DNA of 22,827 nucleotides. It comes from an uncultured Methylotenera sp. (GTDB lineage: Bacteria > Pseudomonadota > Gammaproteobacteria > Burkholderiales > Methylophilaceae). The translations under genes and the position numbers were made by a program. Shown piece by piece: positions 6,221 through 17,041 of this stretch. The notes under the pieces were generated by a model. The model saw only the letters and a program-made list of their open reading frames with translations, was not told where the DNA came from and made no database searches. The stretch lies in the NCBI RefSeq assembly GCF_946479685.1, contig NZ_CAMLGS010000034.1, forward strand, positions 1 to 22,827, written 5' to 3'. Positions within the stretch are counted from its first letter, which is position 1. Each line of letters begins with the position of its first letter.

Positions 6221-7680
6221 CCTTACTCACATCATTAAATCAATCCTTTACTGCGGTCACTGCAGATAGTAGGCAAGTAGTGCCTGGCTCCTTGTTTTTG
6301 GCGTATCCAGGTGTGCATAGCGATGGCCGCAAATATATCGCGCAGGCGGTTGCGGCAGGTGCCAGTGCAGTGCTTTGGGATAACCAGGATTTTGTTTGGG
6401 ATGCTGCAATCAAAGTGAGCAACCTTGGTGTGAGCCAACTGAAAAACCAAGTGGCACAGATTGGTGCCGAGTTTTATCAGTATCCATCACGCAAGCTGGA
6501 TGTAATTGGCGTGACCGGAACCAACGGCAAGACTTCAGTGAGCCAATGGATTGCACAGGCAATGCAGGCACTCGGTAAGAAAACAGCAGTGATCGGCACC
6601 ATAGGCAGCGGCTTTGCTGGCGCAACTGGCAATGGCTTGGTAGAAACCAGCAACACCACACCTGATGCGATATTGCTGCAAAAAATGCTGGCTGCTTACG
6701 TAGAGCAAGGTGCTGATGCGGTGGTGATGGAAGTTTCATCGCATGGCTTGGACCAAGGCCGCGTGAACGCGATTGAGTTTGATTTTGCAGTATTTACCAA
6801 CCTGACCCGTGACCATTTGGACTACCACGTGACTATGGATGCGTATGCCAGTGCCAAGCAAAAGCTATTTGACTGGCCAAGCTTGCGTACCGCTATTGTG
6901 AATGCGGATGATGATTTCGGCAAAAAAATGGCGGAATCACTGCGCAACAACAATAAGTCGTTGCTGACCTACGGTTTGCTGCATGGTGATGTGCGCGCCG
7001 ATAGTTTAACGCTGAATCCAAACGGAATCAGTATGCAAGTGAGCACGCCGCAAGGTGCTGCAGTATTGAATGCCTCAGTGTTGGGGCGTTTTAATGCCTA
7101 TAACTTGCTGGCTGTGTTGGCTACTTTGTTAGCGCGCCAGGTGCCATTAAATGATGCGATAGCTGCCATTGCGCAGATTAAGCCAGTAGCTGGCCGTATG
7201 CAGCAATTTGGTGGTGACGATAAGCCATTGGTGGTGGTGGATTACGCACATACGCCGGACGCTTTGGAAAATGTATTGGTGAGCTTGCTTGAGCAAACGC
7301 AAGGCAAGTTAATTTGTGTATTTGGCTGCGGTGGTGATCGCGACGCAGGTAAGCGCCCACTGATGGGTGCGATTGCCGAGAAGTATGCGCACCATGTGGT
7401 GGTGACTAGTGATAACCCGCGCAACGAAAACCCGGCTGCGATTATTGAGCAAGTGGTGAACGGCATGACCGTGTTGCCTAGTATTGCGCCTGACCGTGCA
7501 ATTGCGATTCAACAGGCAATTAAGTTTGCCAATAAGGATGATGTAGTGCTGTTAGCTGGCAAAGGACATGAAGATTATCAGGAAGTTAGTGGTGTAAGAA
7601 CGCCATTTAGCGATATCGCCGTAGCACAGGCAGCTTTGTCGCATTGGGTGCCAAATCAGGCAATGGCGGTGGGCAAATGA
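6217..7680 (+). CDS. murE: UDP-MurNAc-tripeptide synthetase MurE (meso-DAP adding)
   Basis: MurE adds the third stem-peptide residue to UDP-MurNAc-L-Ala-D-Glu, using ATP, in the cytoplasm. The 487 residues show TADSRQV near the N-terminus (UDP binding), the ATP loop GTNGKTS (101-107), ETSNTTPD, the central MEVSSHGLDQGR, and the C-terminal VVVDYAHTPDALENVL. DNPRNENP (399-406) is the DNPR signature of enzymes that use meso-diaminopimelate, so the stem peptide should be of the Gram-negative DAP type. The ATG overlaps the ftsI stop, and the end overlaps murF, both as ATGA. Confidence 0.97.
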   Translation: MTLLTSLNQSFTAVTADSRQVVPGSLFLAYPGVHSDGRKYIAQAVAAGASAVLWDNQDFVWDAAIKVSNLGVSQLKNQVAQIGAEFYQYPSRKLDVIGVTGTNGKTSVSQWIAQAMQALGKKTAVIGTIGSGFAGATGNGLVETSNTTPDAILLQKMLAAYVEQGADAVVMEVSSHGLDQGRVNAIEFDFAVFTNLTRDHLDYHVTMDAYASAKQKLFDWPSLRTAIVNADDDFGKKMAESLRNNNKSLLTYGLLHGDVRADSLTLNPNGISMQVSTPQGAAVLNASVLGRFNAYNLLAVLATLLARQVPLNDAIAAIAQIKPVAGRMQQFGGDDKPLVVVDYAHTPDALENVLVSLLEQTQGKLICVFGCGGDRDAGKRPLMGAIAEKYAHHVVVTSDNPRNENPAAIIEQVVNGMTVLPSIAPDRAIAIQQAIKFANKDDVVLLAGKGHEDYQEVSGVRTPFSDIAVAQAALSHWVPNQAMAVGK

Positions 7681-9029
7681 TGATGCTATCAGAAGCAGCA
7701 ACAGCTTTAGGCGTACAACATATCGGCACGGATGTGCAGTTTAGTTCTGTGGGCAGTGACAGCCGCAACATCGTGGCTGGTCAGTTATTTGTGGCGCTGA
7801 AAGGTGCCAACTTTGACGGCAATGCATTCGCACAAGAGGCGCTAAAGCTAGGCGCAGTAGCGGTGCTGGTGTCAGATGCAAGCGTGCAGGCAACACCACG
7901 TATCGTAGTAGCAGATACAAGATTGGCGTTAGGTGAGTTGGCTAAATACTGGCGCCAAAAGTTTGACATGCCAGTGGTAGCGGTGACTGGCAGCAACGGC
8001 AAAACCACCACCAAAGAAATGCTGAGTGCAATCTTGAGTGTAGTGGCCAACGGTAAAGCCTCTGTGCACGCCACTTATGGCAACTTGAATAACGATATTG
8101 GTGTGCCGCTGACCTTGTTTAAAATGCAGCCTCAGCACAAATACGCAGTGGTGGAAATGGGCATGAATCACTTAGGTGAGATTGACTATTTAACGCATAT
8201 TGCGCAGCCGGATGTAGCGTTGATTAACAATGCCGGCATTGCACATATTGGTGAGTTAGGCTCACGTGACAATATTGCCAAAGCTAAAGGCGAGATTTTT
8301 GCTGGCTTAAAGCCAAATGGTGTAGCGGTGATTAATGCCGACAGTGATTATGCAGACTATTGGAAATCACTGAATCCACAAAGAAAAATTGTGACATTTG
8401 GGCTGAATAAACCTGCTGATGTAAGTGCTCGCTATCAGGAGTTGGATGGCTATGCCAAGGTTGTATTAGCTGCAGGTGGAGATGAAGTAAGTGTGCAGCT
8501 GAATGTGCAAGGCGAACACAATATTAGCAATGCCTTGGCAGCCGCCGCAGCAGCTTACGCACTAGGTGTTGCACTAACTGATATTGGCCGTGGCTTGGAA
8601 AGTTTTAGCGGTGTATACGGGCGTTTGGAGCGCAAAGCCGGTATCAATAGTGCGGTGGTGATTGATGACACATATAACGCTAACCCAGACTCGATGAAGG
8701 CTGCCATCAAAGTATTGGCAAAGCTTGCGGGTAAAAAAATACTGGTGTTGGGTGATATGGGTGAACTCGGTGCCGATGCTAAAGAAATGCATGCAGAAGT
8801 AGGTGCCTATGCCAAAGCTGCTGGGTTAACAACACTGTATTGCTTAGGTAATTTAAGCGTAGAGATGGCACGCAGCTTTGGGCAAGGTGCTGAGCACTTT
8901 AACTCGCCAGAGTCGATTGCGCAGGTCGTGTTGCCTGCACTTGAGCAGGGCGTCACCGTGCTGGTAAAAGGTTCGCGTTTTATGCAAATGGAGCGCGTAG
9001 TGAATTTGTTGGTAGAAGTAAAAAAGTAA
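7677..9029 (+). CDS. murF: UDP-MurNAc-tripeptide D-alanyl-D-alanine ligase MurF
   Basis: MurF completes the pentapeptide by ligating D-Ala-D-Ala (made by Ddl, encoded downstream) to UDP-MurNAc-tripeptide with ATP. Motifs include [17 protein letters not shown] (about 27-43), the ATP loop [11 protein letters not shown] (from 105), [26 protein letters not shown] and the C-terminal [18 protein letters not shown]. The start is chosen at the first ATG of an ATGATGATG run at 7677, which overlaps the murE stop as ATGA. The next two ATGs would shorten the protein by only one or two residues. The product is 450 residues, as expected (E. coli 452). A frame open to 7644 is ignored because it lies inside murE and is not conserved. 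Confidence 0.96.
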   Translation: MMMLSEAATALGVQHIGTDVQFSSVGSDSRNIVAGQLFVALKGANFDGNAFAQEALKLGAVAVLVSDASVQATPRIVVADTRLALGELAKYWRQKFDMPVVAVTGSNGKTTTKEMLSAILSVVANGKASVHATYGNLNNDIGVPLTLFKMQPQHKYAVVEMGMNHLGEIDYLTHIAQPDVALINNAGIAHIGELGSRDNIAKAKGEIFAGLKPNGVAVINADSDYADYWKSLNPQRKIVTFGLNKPADVSARYQELDGYAKVVLAAGGDEVSVQLNVQGEHNISNALAAAAAAYALGVALTDIGRGLESFSGVYGRLERKAGINSAVVIDDTYNANPDSMKAAIKVLAKLAGKKILVLGDMGELGADAKEMHAEVGAYAKAAGLTTLYCLGNLSVEMARSFGQGAEHFNSPESIAQVVLPALEQGVTVLVKGSRFMQMERVVNLLVEVKK

Positions 9030-9048
9030 GCGAATTGGGAGAAAGAAA

Positions 9049-10152
9049 ATGTTACTCGAACTAGCGCAATGGTTAGCACATGATATCCGTGGGTTTAATG
9101 TATTTAACTACATTACCTTGCGTGCAGTGTTGGCCACGCTTACTGCCTTGTTGATTTCACTGATGGTAGGGCCAATGTTGATTCGCAAATTAACCCAATA
9201 CAAGGTTGGCCAAGCGGTGCGTGATGATGGCCCGCAAACTCATTTGATTAAAGCAGGCACGCCAACGATGGGTGGTGCTTTGATTTTAGTGTCAATTGCG
9301 ATTTCAACCCTGTTATGGGCTGATTTGAGCAACCGCTTTGTGTGGGTGGTGCTATTTACCACGCTAGGTTTTGGCGTGATTGGCTGGGTAGATGACTGGC
9401 GTAAGGTAGTGCATCGCAACCCTAAAGGCTTGTCTGCAAAAGAAAAATACTTTTGGCAGTCTGTGGTGGGCCTCAGTGTGGCTGTATTTTTACAGCAAAC
9501 CGCGGCTACGCCAGCAGAGACAACGTTGTTGATTCCATTCTTTAAAAACCTAGTGGTGCCGCTCAGTGGCTTGGGCTTTATTGTGCTGACCTATCTGGTA
9601 GTGGTGGGCAGTAGTAATGCGGTTAATCTGACCGATGGCTTAGATGGCTTGGCGATTATGCCAACGGTGATGGTGGCGGGTGCGTTAGCGATTTTTGCTT
9701 ATGTGACCGGTCACTTGTACTTCTCTAGATACTTAAGCATTGCTTACGTGCCAGGTGCGGGCGAACTGACTGTGTTCTGTGCTGCTATGGTGGGTGCAGG
9801 TTTGGGCTTCCTTTGGTTTAACGCTTACCCGGCTGAGGTGTTTATGGGTGACGTAGGTGCTTTGGCTCTAGGCGCGGCCTTAGGCATTGTGGCTGTGGTA
9901 GTTCGTCAGGAAGTGATCTTATTCATCATGGGTGGTGTGTTTGTGATGGAGACCTTATCTGTAGCGGCACAGGTGACTTATTTTAAATATACCAAACATA
10001 AAACCGGCACTGGCAAACGCATCTTTTTGATGGCGCCATTACACCACCATTACGAGCAAAAAGGCTGGAAAGAAACGCAAGTGGTAGTGCGTTTTTGGAT
10101 TATCAGCATGATGCTGGTGTTGATTGGCTTAGCTAGCCTAAAAATTAGGTAA
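9049..10152 (+). CDS. mraY: phospho-MurNAc-pentapeptide transferase MraY
   Basis: MraY makes lipid I by moving phospho-MurNAc-pentapeptide onto undecaprenyl phosphate at the inner membrane. The 367 residues contain about ten hydrophobic helices and the family signatures [11 protein letters not shown] near the N-terminus, [21 protein letters not shown] (catalytic Asp), [20 protein letters not shown] and [15 protein letters not shown]. In the MGDVG motif the usual following Ser is Ala, a mild change. GGGAG at 9038-9042 gives this gene its own good ribosome binding site after a 19-base gap from murF. The stop codon lies in the first unit of a tandem repeat that fills the gap to murD. Confidence 0.97.
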   Translation: MLLELAQWLAHDIRGFNVFNYITLRAVLATLTALLISLMVGPMLIRKLTQYKVGQAVRDDGPQTHLIKAGTPTMGGALILVSIAISTLLWADLSNRFVWVVLFTTLGFGVIGWVDDWRKVVHRNPKGLSAKEKYFWQSVVGLSVAVFLQQTAATPAETTLLIPFFKNLVVPLSGLGFIVLTYLVVVGSSNAVNLTDGLDGLAIMPTVMVAGALAIFAYVTGHLYFSRYLSIAYVPGAGELTVFCAAMVGAGLGFLWFNAYPAEVFMGDVGALALGAALGIVAVVVRQEVILFIMGGVFVMETLSVAAQVTYFKYTKHKTGTGKRIFLMAPLHHHYEQKGWKETQVVVRFWIISMMLVLIGLASLKIR

Positions 10153-10200
10153 CAAGTCTGGAAATTAGGTAATTAGTCTGAATTTAGATAATTAGTAAAG
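10142..10200 (+). repeat. tandem repeat of about 20 bases, three units, across the mraY stop
   Basis: Units at 10142-10161 and 10162-10181 share 17 of 20 bases (core AAATTAGGTAA...AGTCTG). A third, more diverged unit follows at 10182-10200 (ATTTAGATAATTAGTAAAG). The first unit holds the last two sense codons and stop of mraY, so the spacer looks like a copied gene end. Confidence 0.7.
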
Positions 10201-10206
10201 TTGAAC

Positions 10207-11565
10207 ATGCAAATCGCGTTAAAAGACAAAAAAGTATTAGTGCTAGGTCTGGGTGATACCGGCCTATCCGCATTGCGCTGGCTTAACCGCCAAGGCGCAC
10301 GTTTGTCTGTGGCTGATACGCGTGCAGTACCGCCTGGCTTGGATGTATTAAAAACAGAATTGCCGGATGCCGTGGTATATACCGGCGCGTTGACGTCAGC
10401 TGTGTTTGATGGCGTGGATTTAGCTGTAATTAGCCCAGGTGTGCCATTGAGCGAGCCTGAGATTCAGGCCGCGATACAACGCGGTGTGCCAGTAGTGGGT
10501 GATGTGGAGTTATTTGCCCAATACCGCCCAGCTAGCGCCAAACTGATTGCGATTACTGGCGCTAACGGTAAAACCACCGTAACCACCTTGGTTGGTGAAA
10601 TGTGCAAAGCGGCTGGTTTAAAAACGATAGTAGCCGGCAACATCGGTTTGCCGGTGCTTGATACTTTGAGCATGGAAACACCGGATGTTTACGTGCTGGA
10701 GCTTTCAAGCTTTCAATTGGAAACCACTAGCAGCCTGCTGGCAGATGCCGCCACCATGTTGAATCTATCTGAAGACCATATGGACAGATACGAGGGCATG
10801 CAAGGCTATGCGGTAGCTAAAGCGCATATTTTTTACCATGCAAAATTGCAGGTGCTAAATCGCGATGATGCCTGGAGCATGATGATGGCACGCGCTAAAT
10901 TGCCGCAAGTGACATTTGGCTTGGATGATGCTGTGAATGAGCAAGACTATGGCATCAAACAAGTGAATGGTGAGGCATGGCTAAGCTGCGGTGCGCATGA
11001 CTTAATGAATATTCGCGACCTCAAAATTGCCGGTTTGCATAATGCCAGCAACGCCTTGGCAGCCATTGCGCTATGCCGCGGCATAGGTTTGGACTTTGCG
11101 CCAATTATTCAGACCTTATACAACTTTAAAGGCTTGCCACACCGTGTGGAGTGGGTAGCCAATATTGATGAGGTTGATTATTTCGATGATTCAAAAGGCA
11201 CTAACGTAGGCGCTACTTGCGCGGCTTTATCTGGTTTATCACAAACCGTGGTGCTGATCGCTGGCGGTGACGGTAAAGGCCAAGATTTCTCGCCACTTAA
11301 AGAAGCAGTGAGCGCTAACGCACGTGCTGTAGTGTTAATTGGCCGCGATGCGCCATTGATCGAAGCTGAGTTGTTATCGACCAATATACCTATGTACCAC
11401 GCTGCAGATTTGCCTGAAGCGGTAACGATTGCGAAAAAACTGGCACAAGCCGGGGATGCGGTATTGCTGTCTCCTGCCTGCGCTAGTCTGGATATGTTTA
11501 AAAACTATGTACACCGCGCTGAAGTGTTTGTGGCTGCGGTGAAACGTATGGAGCATGCCGCATGA
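10207..11565 (+). CDS. murD: UDP-MurNAc-L-alanine:D-glutamate ligase MurD
   Basis: MurD adds D-Glu to UDP-MurNAc-L-Ala with ATP in the cytoplasm. The 452 residues show a Rossmann-like UDP-binding start ([19 protein letters not shown]), [10 protein letters not shown], the ATP loop GANGKTT (118-124), [21 protein letters not shown], and near the C-terminus LPHRVEWV and [24 protein letters not shown] lies close to the end. The ATG at 10207 is preferred; a TTG two codons earlier (10201) is possible. The ribosome binding site is weak. The 54-base gap from mraY is filled by tandem repeats. The stop overlaps ftsW (ATGA). Confidence 0.96.
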   Translation: MQIALKDKKVLVLGLGDTGLSALRWLNRQGARLSVADTRAVPPGLDVLKTELPDAVVYTGALTSAVFDGVDLAVISPGVPLSEPEIQAAIQRGVPVVGDVELFAQYRPASAKLIAITGANGKTTVTTLVGEMCKAAGLKTIVAGNIGLPVLDTLSMETPDVYVLELSSFQLETTSSLLADAATMLNLSEDHMDRYEGMQGYAVAKAHIFYHAKLQVLNRDDAWSMMMARAKLPQVTFGLDDAVNEQDYGIKQVNGEAWLSCGAHDLMNIRDLKIAGLHNASNALAAIALCRGIGLDFAPIIQTLYNFKGLPHRVEWVANIDEVDYFDDSKGTNVGATCAALSGLSQTVVLIAGGDGKGQDFSPLKEAVSANARAVVLIGRDAPLIEAELLSTNIPMYHAADLPEAVTIAKKLAQAGDAVLLSPACASLDMFKNYVHRAEVFVAAVKRMEHAA

Positions 11566-12725
11566 TTACCGCTATGTTGAATCGTGACCGCATCAACTCA
11601 CCAAGCTACGATCAGAGCTTGCTGTGGGTGACCCTTATCTTGCTGGGCATGGGTTTGGTCATGGTGTATTCAGCATCAATTGCGATTGCTGAATCAGACA
11701 AAGCACTGGGTTATAACAGCAGCTACTACTTGGTGCGTCAGGCCATCTTCCTGGTGGTGAGTCTAACTGCTGGTTTTGTTGCCTTTAACGTGCCTATGGC
11801 CTGGTGGCAAAAAATGGCGCCTTACCTATTCTTAGTCGGCCTAGCGTTGCTGGTGTTGGTGCTTATCCCAGGTATCGGCAAGGTAGTGGGCGGTAGCCGC
11901 CGTTGGTTGTCATTGTTTGTGATTAACCTGCAGCCATCGGAGTTTATGAAGCTGTTTGCCGCCATGTACGTGGCGGATTACACCGTGCGTAAGGCGGCGG
12001 TGATGGATAGCTTTACCAAAGGCTTTATGCCGATGTTGTTTGTGATGCTGCTGGTGGGCGGTCTATTGTTGAACGAGCCGGATTTCGGTGCGTTTGCGGT
12101 AATTGCAGCAATTTCCATTTCTATCCTGTGGCTGGGCGGTATCAATGCACGTATCTTTGGTGGTTTGATCGTGTTGCTGGTGGTGGGCTTTATCTTCCTG
12201 ATCTGGAGTTCGCCATACCGTTTAGAGCGTGTGATTGGCTTTATGGACCCGTGGGCAGACCCATACGGTAAAGGTTATCAGTTATCACATGCGCTGATTG
12301 CATTTGGTCGCGGTGAATGGTTTGGCGTGGGTTTAGGCGCTAGCGTAGAAAAATTGCTGTACTTGCCAGAAGCGCATACCGACTTTTTATTGGCAGTAGT
12401 GGCTGAGGAGCTGGGCTTTGTTGGTGTGCTTACTGTGATTGGCCTGTTTATGTGGATATTAATCCGCGCATTCGGCATCGCAAAAGAGGCCATAGAGAAT
12501 GAGCGTTACTTCTCAGCCTTGCTGGCGCAGGGTTTAGGCGTGTGGATAGGTGTGCAGAGCATTATCAATATGGGTGTGAACATGGGCTTGCTGCCAACCA
12601 AAGGCTTAACGCTGCCTTTGATGTCATTCGGTGGTAGCGGCATTTTAGCTAACTGCATCGCGCTAGCCATTTTGCTGCGTATTGATTTTGAGAACCGCCG
12701 TCTACAAAAAGGGTTACCAGCATGA
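11562..12725 (+). CDS. ftsW: septal peptidoglycan glycosyltransferase FtsW (SEDS family)
   Basis: FtsW is the SEDS-family polymerase that makes glycan strands from lipid II at the septum in partnership with FtsI. The 387 residues form about ten membrane segments. SEDS signatures are [12 protein letters not shown] in helix 1, [24 protein letters not shown], the large periplasmic loop with [37 protein letters not shown], and the ending [19 protein letters not shown]. In the loop, the Asp at DPYGKG lies near the residue held to be catalytic in this family. Placement between murD and murG and overlap at both ends (ATGA) separate it from RodA. Confidence 0.96.
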   Translation: MITAMLNRDRINSPSYDQSLLWVTLILLGMGLVMVYSASIAIAESDKALGYNSSYYLVRQAIFLVVSLTAGFVAFNVPMAWWQKMAPYLFLVGLALLVLVLIPGIGKVVGGSRRWLSLFVINLQPSEFMKLFAAMYVADYTVRKAAVMDSFTKGFMPMLFVMLLVGGLLLNEPDFGAFAVIAAISISILWLGGINARIFGGLIVLLVVGFIFLIWSSPYRLERVIGFMDPWADPYGKGYQLSHALIAFGRGEWFGVGLGASVEKLLYLPEAHTDFLLAVVAEELGFVGVLTVIGLFMWILIRAFGIAKEAIENERYFSALLAQGLGVWIGVQSIINMGVNMGLLPTKGLTLPLMSFGGSGILANCIALAILLRIDFENRRLQKGLPA

Positions 12726-13813
12726 GTAAAGCCATGGCTAAAACTTTAATGGTGATGGCTGGCGGTACCGGCGGGCATGTCTATCCAGCCATGGCTGTGG
12801 CAGATGCTTTACAAAGCCAAGGCTGGAACATTGTTTGGTTATGCACCGAAGGCGGCATGGAAAACAAGCTGATTGCAGGCAAACCTTACGATAAAGCGAT
12901 GATTACCATGCAAGGTGTGCGTGGCAAAGGCTTATTGGGCTGGCTATTGCTGCCAGTGAAATTAATTACTGCATTTAAGCAAAGCTTAACTGCGCTTAAC
13001 CAGTTTAAGCCGGACGTGGTATTGGGCATGGGTGGTTTTGCTGCATTTCCTGGTGGCTTGATGGCGCGCCTGCAAGGCCGCCCACTGGTGATACATGAGC
13101 AAAACTCAGTTGCAGGCTTAACCAATAAGGTGCTGGCAAAAGTGGCTACACGTGTGTTGGCCGCATTTCCTGCAGCATTTGGGACAAAGGCAGATTTACT
13201 GGGTAACCCGGTGCGTGCAGATATTGCCAATATTGCAACGCCAGAGCAGCGTTTTACAGACAGAAGCGGTGCACTGCGTTTATTGATAGTTGGCGGCAGC
13301 TTAGGGGCGCAAGCGTTGAACGAAGTGATTCCGCAGGCCTTGGCAAAACTGCCAGAGGCACAGCGTCCGCAAGTGGTGCATCAGGCAGGTGTGAAGCATA
13401 TTGAAGATTTGAAACGTAATTATGCGCAAGCCGGTGTTGTGGCAGATGCACGTGCTTATATTGAAAACATGGCAGAGATGTACGCATGGGCAGATTTTGT
13501 GATTTGCCGTTCAGGTGCGTTGACTGTAGCTGAAGTGTCCGGTGCGGGTTTGGGTTCTATCATGGTGCCGTTCCCATTTGCGGTGGATGACCATCAAACA
13601 GGCAATGCGCAGTATTTGGCAGATGCAGGCGCCACAATTTTGGTGCAGCAAAAAGAATTGAGTGTAGAAAAATTGGCAAAAATTTTAAATGAGTTAAGTC
13701 GTGAGCAGTGCCTGGATATGGCCAAAAAAGCACGTGCATTAGGCAAGCCAGAAGCCACGGCGGATGTTGCAAAAGTTTGCGTACAAATGGCAGAGCAAGG
13801 AGTCGCGAAATGA
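12722..13813 (+). CDS. murG: lipid II synthase MurG (GlcNAc transferase)
   Basis: MurG adds GlcNAc from UDP-GlcNAc to lipid I, giving lipid II, at the cytoplasmic face of the inner membrane. The 363 residues are of family length. Signatures are [17 protein letters not shown] (12-28, G-loop), [35 protein letters not shown], the second-domain loop [18 protein letters not shown], and [15 protein letters not shown] with [15 protein letters not shown] for UDP-GlcNAc. The first ATG overlaps the ftsW stop (ATGA); an ATG at codon 5 is an alternative. The end overlaps murC in the same manner. Confidence 0.97.
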   Translation: MSKAMAKTLMVMAGGTGGHVYPAMAVADALQSQGWNIVWLCTEGGMENKLIAGKPYDKAMITMQGVRGKGLLGWLLLPVKLITAFKQSLTALNQFKPDVVLGMGGFAAFPGGLMARLQGRPLVIHEQNSVAGLTNKVLAKVATRVLAAFPAAFGTKADLLGNPVRADIANIATPEQRFTDRSGALRLLIVGGSLGAQALNEVIPQALAKLPEAQRPQVVHQAGVKHIEDLKRNYAQAGVVADARAYIENMAEMYAWADFVICRSGALTVAEVSGAGLGSIMVPFPFAVDDHQTGNAQYLADAGATILVQQKELSVEKLAKILNELSREQCLDMAKKARALGKPEATADVAKVCVQMAEQGVAK

Positions 13814-15249
13814 AACATAAAGTAAAAAATGTGCATTTTGTTGGCATAGGCGGCTCAGGCATGAGCGGCATTGCTGAGGTGCTGATTAATCTGGATTTTA
13901 ACGTCAGTGGTTCAGACCTAGCTGCTAACGCAACTACCAAACGCTTGACTGCGTTCGGCGCCACCGTGTATCAAGGCCACGAGGCTGCAAACGTGAAAGA
14001 TGCAGACGTGGTAGTGGTGTCCTCCGCAGTCAACGAGGCGAACCCAGAAGTGAAAGCCGCACGCGAGAAGAAAATTCCAGTAGTGCCACGTGCGCTGATG
14101 CTGGCTGAGTTGATGCGTTTTAAACAGGGCATCGCGGTAGCGGGCACGCATGGTAAAACCACCACCACTAGCCTGATAGCCAGCATTTTGGCAGAAGCCG
14201 GTATGGACCCGACTTTTGTGATTGGCGGCAAATTAGAAGCGGCCAATACCAATGCAAAATTGGGTACCGGTGAGTACATCGTGGCCGAGGCTGATGAGTC
14301 AGATGCTTCATTCTTGCATCTGACCCCGGTGATGGCAGTAGTGACCAATATTGACCAAGACCACATGGACACCTATGAGCACAGCTTTGAAAAGCTTAAA
14401 AGTGCATTCGTGGAGTTCTTACAGCAGCTGCCATTCTGGGGCATGGCGGTAGTGTGCGTGGATGATGCCAATATTCGCGAAATATTGCCGCGTGTGACCA
14501 AGCCGGTAATGACTTATGGCCTGAGTGAGGATGCACGTATTCGCGCTAAAAACGTACGTGCCGATGACGGCAAGATGCACTTTACGGTACAACGCATTAA
14601 TGGCGTGACCACAGAGTTTGATGTGACCTTGAATCTGCCGGGCAACCACTATGTGTTAAACGCACTCGCCGCGATTGCGATTGCCAGTGAGTTAAACGTG
14701 CCGGATGCCGCCATTATCAAGGCGCTAAAAGAATTTAAAGGCGTAGGTCGCCGTTTTGAACGTTATGGCGAAGTGCCAGCTATGCCGCGCAATGAGGCTA
14801 GTAGCGGTACTTTTACGCTGATTGATGACTACGGCCATCATCCGGTAGAGATGCAAGCGGTGATTGCGGCAGCGCGTGGCGCTTTCCCGAATCGACGTCT
14901 GGTGATGGCGTTCCAGCCGCATCGCTATACACGTACTAGAGATTGCTTTGAAGATTTTGTGCGCGTGCTATCTAGCGCTGATGTGGTATTGCTTACCGAA
15001 GTTTACTCGGCAGGTGAAGCACCGATTGTAGCGGCTGACACCCGCTCGTTAATCCGTGCAATTCGTGTGGCAGGCAAGGTAGAACCGCTATTTGTAGAAA
15101 CGACAGATGAGTTGCCGCAAGCGATTTTAGATATTGCACGTGCGGATGATGTGGTGATAGTGATGGGGGCTGGCTCTATTGGTCAGGTCGCTTTAAAAAC
15201 AAAAGAGTTGCAATCGGCGAAAGCAGCACAAGGGGTTGCCGCAGCATGA
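13810..15249 (+). CDS. murC: UDP-N-acetylmuramate:L-alanine ligase MurC
   Basis: MurC attaches L-Ala to UDP-MurNAc with ATP, starting the stem peptide. The 479 residues show [18 protein letters not shown] (8-25, UDP site), [10 protein letters not shown] (71-80), the ATP loop [10 protein letters not shown] (111-120), [20 protein letters not shown] and [12 protein letters not shown]. The C-terminal domain has [13 protein letters not shown] and [11 protein letters not shown]. The ATG at 13810 is taken because it overlaps the murG stop (ATGA) and follows AAGGAG at 13798-13803; the frame is open 34 codons further up but only inside murG. The stop overlaps murB. Confidence 0.96.
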   Translation: MKHKVKNVHFVGIGGSGMSGIAEVLINLDFNVSGSDLAANATTKRLTAFGATVYQGHEAANVKDADVVVVSSAVNEANPEVKAAREKKIPVVPRALMLAELMRFKQGIAVAGTHGKTTTTSLIASILAEAGMDPTFVIGGKLEAANTNAKLGTGEYIVAEADESDASFLHLTPVMAVVTNIDQDHMDTYEHSFEKLKSAFVEFLQQLPFWGMAVVCVDDANIREILPRVTKPVMTYGLSEDARIRAKNVRADDGKMHFTVQRINGVTTEFDVTLNLPGNHYVLNALAAIAIASELNVPDAAIIKALKEFKGVGRRFERYGEVPAMPRNEASSGTFTLIDDYGHHPVEMQAVIAAARGAFPNRRLVMAFQPHRYTRTRDCFEDFVRVLSSADVVLLTEVYSAGEAPIVAADTRSLIRAIRVAGKVEPLFVETTDELPQAILDIARADDVVIVMGAGSIGQVALKTKELQSAKAAQGVAAA

Positions 15250-16136
15250 CCCAACTTAAAGGAAAATTGCTGTTAGACGAACCGATGGCGCGCTACACCA
15301 GCTGGCGTGTGGGTGGTCGTGCAGATCAGTTTTACATTCCTGAGAGTTTGCAAGACCTAAGCGTATTTTTACGCGGTTTAGATGAAACCGAGCCTGTTTA
15401 CTTTATTGGCTTGGGTTCTAACTTGTTAGTACGTGACGGCGGGATACGCGGCACTGTGGTGTTGATGCATAACGTGTTAACCACGTTGCAAATGGATGGT
15501 GATGCGGTTTATGTCGAAGCCGGCGTGACTTGTGCCAAATTGGCTAGATTCTGTGCCAAAGAAGCGAAACAGGGTGCTGAGTTTTTTGCCGGTATTCCAG
15601 GCACAGTGGGCGGTGCGCTAGCAATGAACGCAGGCTGTTACGGCACTGAAACCTGGAATGTAGTACAGCGCGTGACCACGATTAACAGACGCGGTGAGTT
15701 AAATACGCGTGACGCGGCAGAGTTTATTCCTAGTTATCGCCATATTGATATGCCGGTAGCGGATGAATGGTTTATCGCGGCATGGTTGAAGTTGGCACAA
15801 GGCGATGCACAGGAGTCAGCACAGAAAATTAAAGCATTGCTGGCCAAGCGTTTAGCTTCACAGCCGCTGAATCAGCCTAGTGCAGGTTCTACCTTCAGGA
15901 ACCCGCCAGGTGATTTTGCGGCAAGGTTAATCGAAGCGAGCGGGCTAAAAGGCTACGTTATTGGCGGGGCGCAAGTGTCAGAAAAACATGCCAACTTTAT
16001 CGTGAATGTTGGCGGCGCTAATGCGCTGGATATTGAACTGCTGATTCAGCATATGCGCGAAACAGTATTGGAAAAACAAGGCGTAGCACTGCAACAGGAA
16101 GTGAAAGTGCTGGGCGAATTAGAGGTTAGAGAATAA
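15246..16136 (+). CDS. murB: UDP-N-acetylenolpyruvoylglucosamine reductase MurB
   Basis: MurB is a flavoenzyme that uses NADPH to reduce UDP-GlcNAc-enolpyruvate to UDP-MurNAc. The 296 residues show NTSW-type start [13 protein letters not shown] (17-29), the FAD site [12 protein letters not shown] (55-66), [18 protein letters not shown] (116-133) and YRH at 164-166. GSTFRNP (214-220) places the proton-donating Ser at about 215. The length and the lack of an extra loop fit the shorter class of the family, unlike the 342-residue E. coli enzyme. It overlaps murC by ATGA and shares one base with ddl (TAATG). MurA is not encoded in the window. Confidence 0.96.
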   Translation: MTQLKGKLLLDEPMARYTSWRVGGRADQFYIPESLQDLSVFLRGLDETEPVYFIGLGSNLLVRDGGIRGTVVLMHNVLTTLQMDGDAVYVEAGVTCAKLARFCAKEAKQGAEFFAGIPGTVGGALAMNAGCYGTETWNVVQRVTTINRRGELNTRDAAEFIPSYRHIDMPVADEWFIAAWLKLAQGDAQESAQKIKALLAKRLASQPLNQPSAGSTFRNPPGDFAARLIEASGLKGYVIGGAQVSEKHANFIVNVGGANALDIELLIQHMRETVLEKQGVALQQEVKVLGELEVRE

Positions 16137-17041
16137 TGCAGGATTTTGGAAAAGTTGCCGTGTTGTTTGGCGGAAAATCAGGTGAACGTGAAGTGTCGCT
16201 TAAAAGCGGTAGCGCTGTGCTAGCCGCTTTGCAAAGACAAGGTGTGGATGCGCATGCGTTTGACCCTGCAACACGACCATTACATGATTTAGAGTCATTT
16301 GATAGAGCCATGATCTCATTACACGGGCGCTTTGGTGAAGATGGTGCCATGCAGGGTGCGTTAGAGCTATTAGGTATTCCATACACAGGCAGTGGCGTCA
16401 TGGCATCGGCTATCGGTATGGATAAATGGCGTACCAAAATGATGTGGTCAGCTGCTGGTGTGAGCACGCCAGCGTTCGAGTTAGTAAGCGCTGACTCTGA
16501 CTTTGCCGCAATTGAACAAAGGCTGGGTTTGCCTTTATTCGTAAAACCAGCGAATGAAGGTTCTAGCATCGGTATCAGCAAAGTGAAGCAAGCTGGTGGC
16601 CTGAAAGCAGCCTACGAACTTGCCGCAAAATCTGACCCATTAGTGATTGCGGAGCAGTTTGTCGGTGGTGGCGAATATACCGTGGGTATTTTAGGCGACC
16701 AAGCTTTGCCTATCGTACGCATCGTACCTAAGAACGAGTTTTATGATTTTGAAGCCAAGTACTTGCGTGATGACACCGAGTACAGATGTCCATGCGGTTT
16801 AAGCGCAGAAAAAGAAGCACAGATACAGCAAGAAGCATTGCTGGCATTTAACACCATAGGCTGCCAAGGCTGGGGTCGTGTGGATTTCTTGATGGACGAA
16901 GCAGGTAACCATTACTTTTTAGAGGTGAATACCAGCCCAGGCATGACAGACCACAGTCTGGTGCCGATGGCGGCGAAAGCGGCAGGTATCAGTTTTGATG
17001 AACTGGTAATAAGAATTTTGAGATTAGCGCATGTGGGATAA
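16136..17041 (+). CDS. ddl: D-alanine:D-alanine ligase
   Basis: Ddl joins two D-Ala with ATP, providing the dipeptide that MurF uses. The 301 residues fit the DdlB type found in dcw clusters. ATP-grasp features are [17 protein letters not shown] (9-25), [78 protein letters not shown] and [13 protein letters not shown]. The Tyr at PYTGSG in place of Phe in that loop is the D-Ala-D-Ala type, so no inherent D-Ala-D-Lac specificity is indicated. The ATG shares a base with the murB stop, and the end overlaps ftsQ by 11 bases. Confidence 0.95.
   Translation: MQDFGKVAVLFGGKSGEREVSLKSGSAVLAALQRQGVDAHAFDPATRPLHDLESFDRAMISLHGRFGEDGAMQGALELLGIPYTGSGVMASAIGMDKWRTKMMWSAAGVSTPAFELVSADSDFAAIEQRLGLPLFVKPANEGSSIGISKVKQAGGLKAAYELAAKSDPLVIAEQFVGGGEYTVGILGDQALPIVRIVPKNEFYDFEAKYLRDDTEYRCPCGLSAEKEAQIQQEALLAFNTIGCQGWGRVDFLMDEAGNHYFLEVNTSPGMTDHSLVPMAAKAAGISFDELVIRILRLAHVG

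Noticed and set aside
9831..9880. Ser to Ala change in the MGDVGS motif of MraY
   Set aside because: All catalytic Asp and His motifs are intact and the change is mild, so it is not evidence of altered function.
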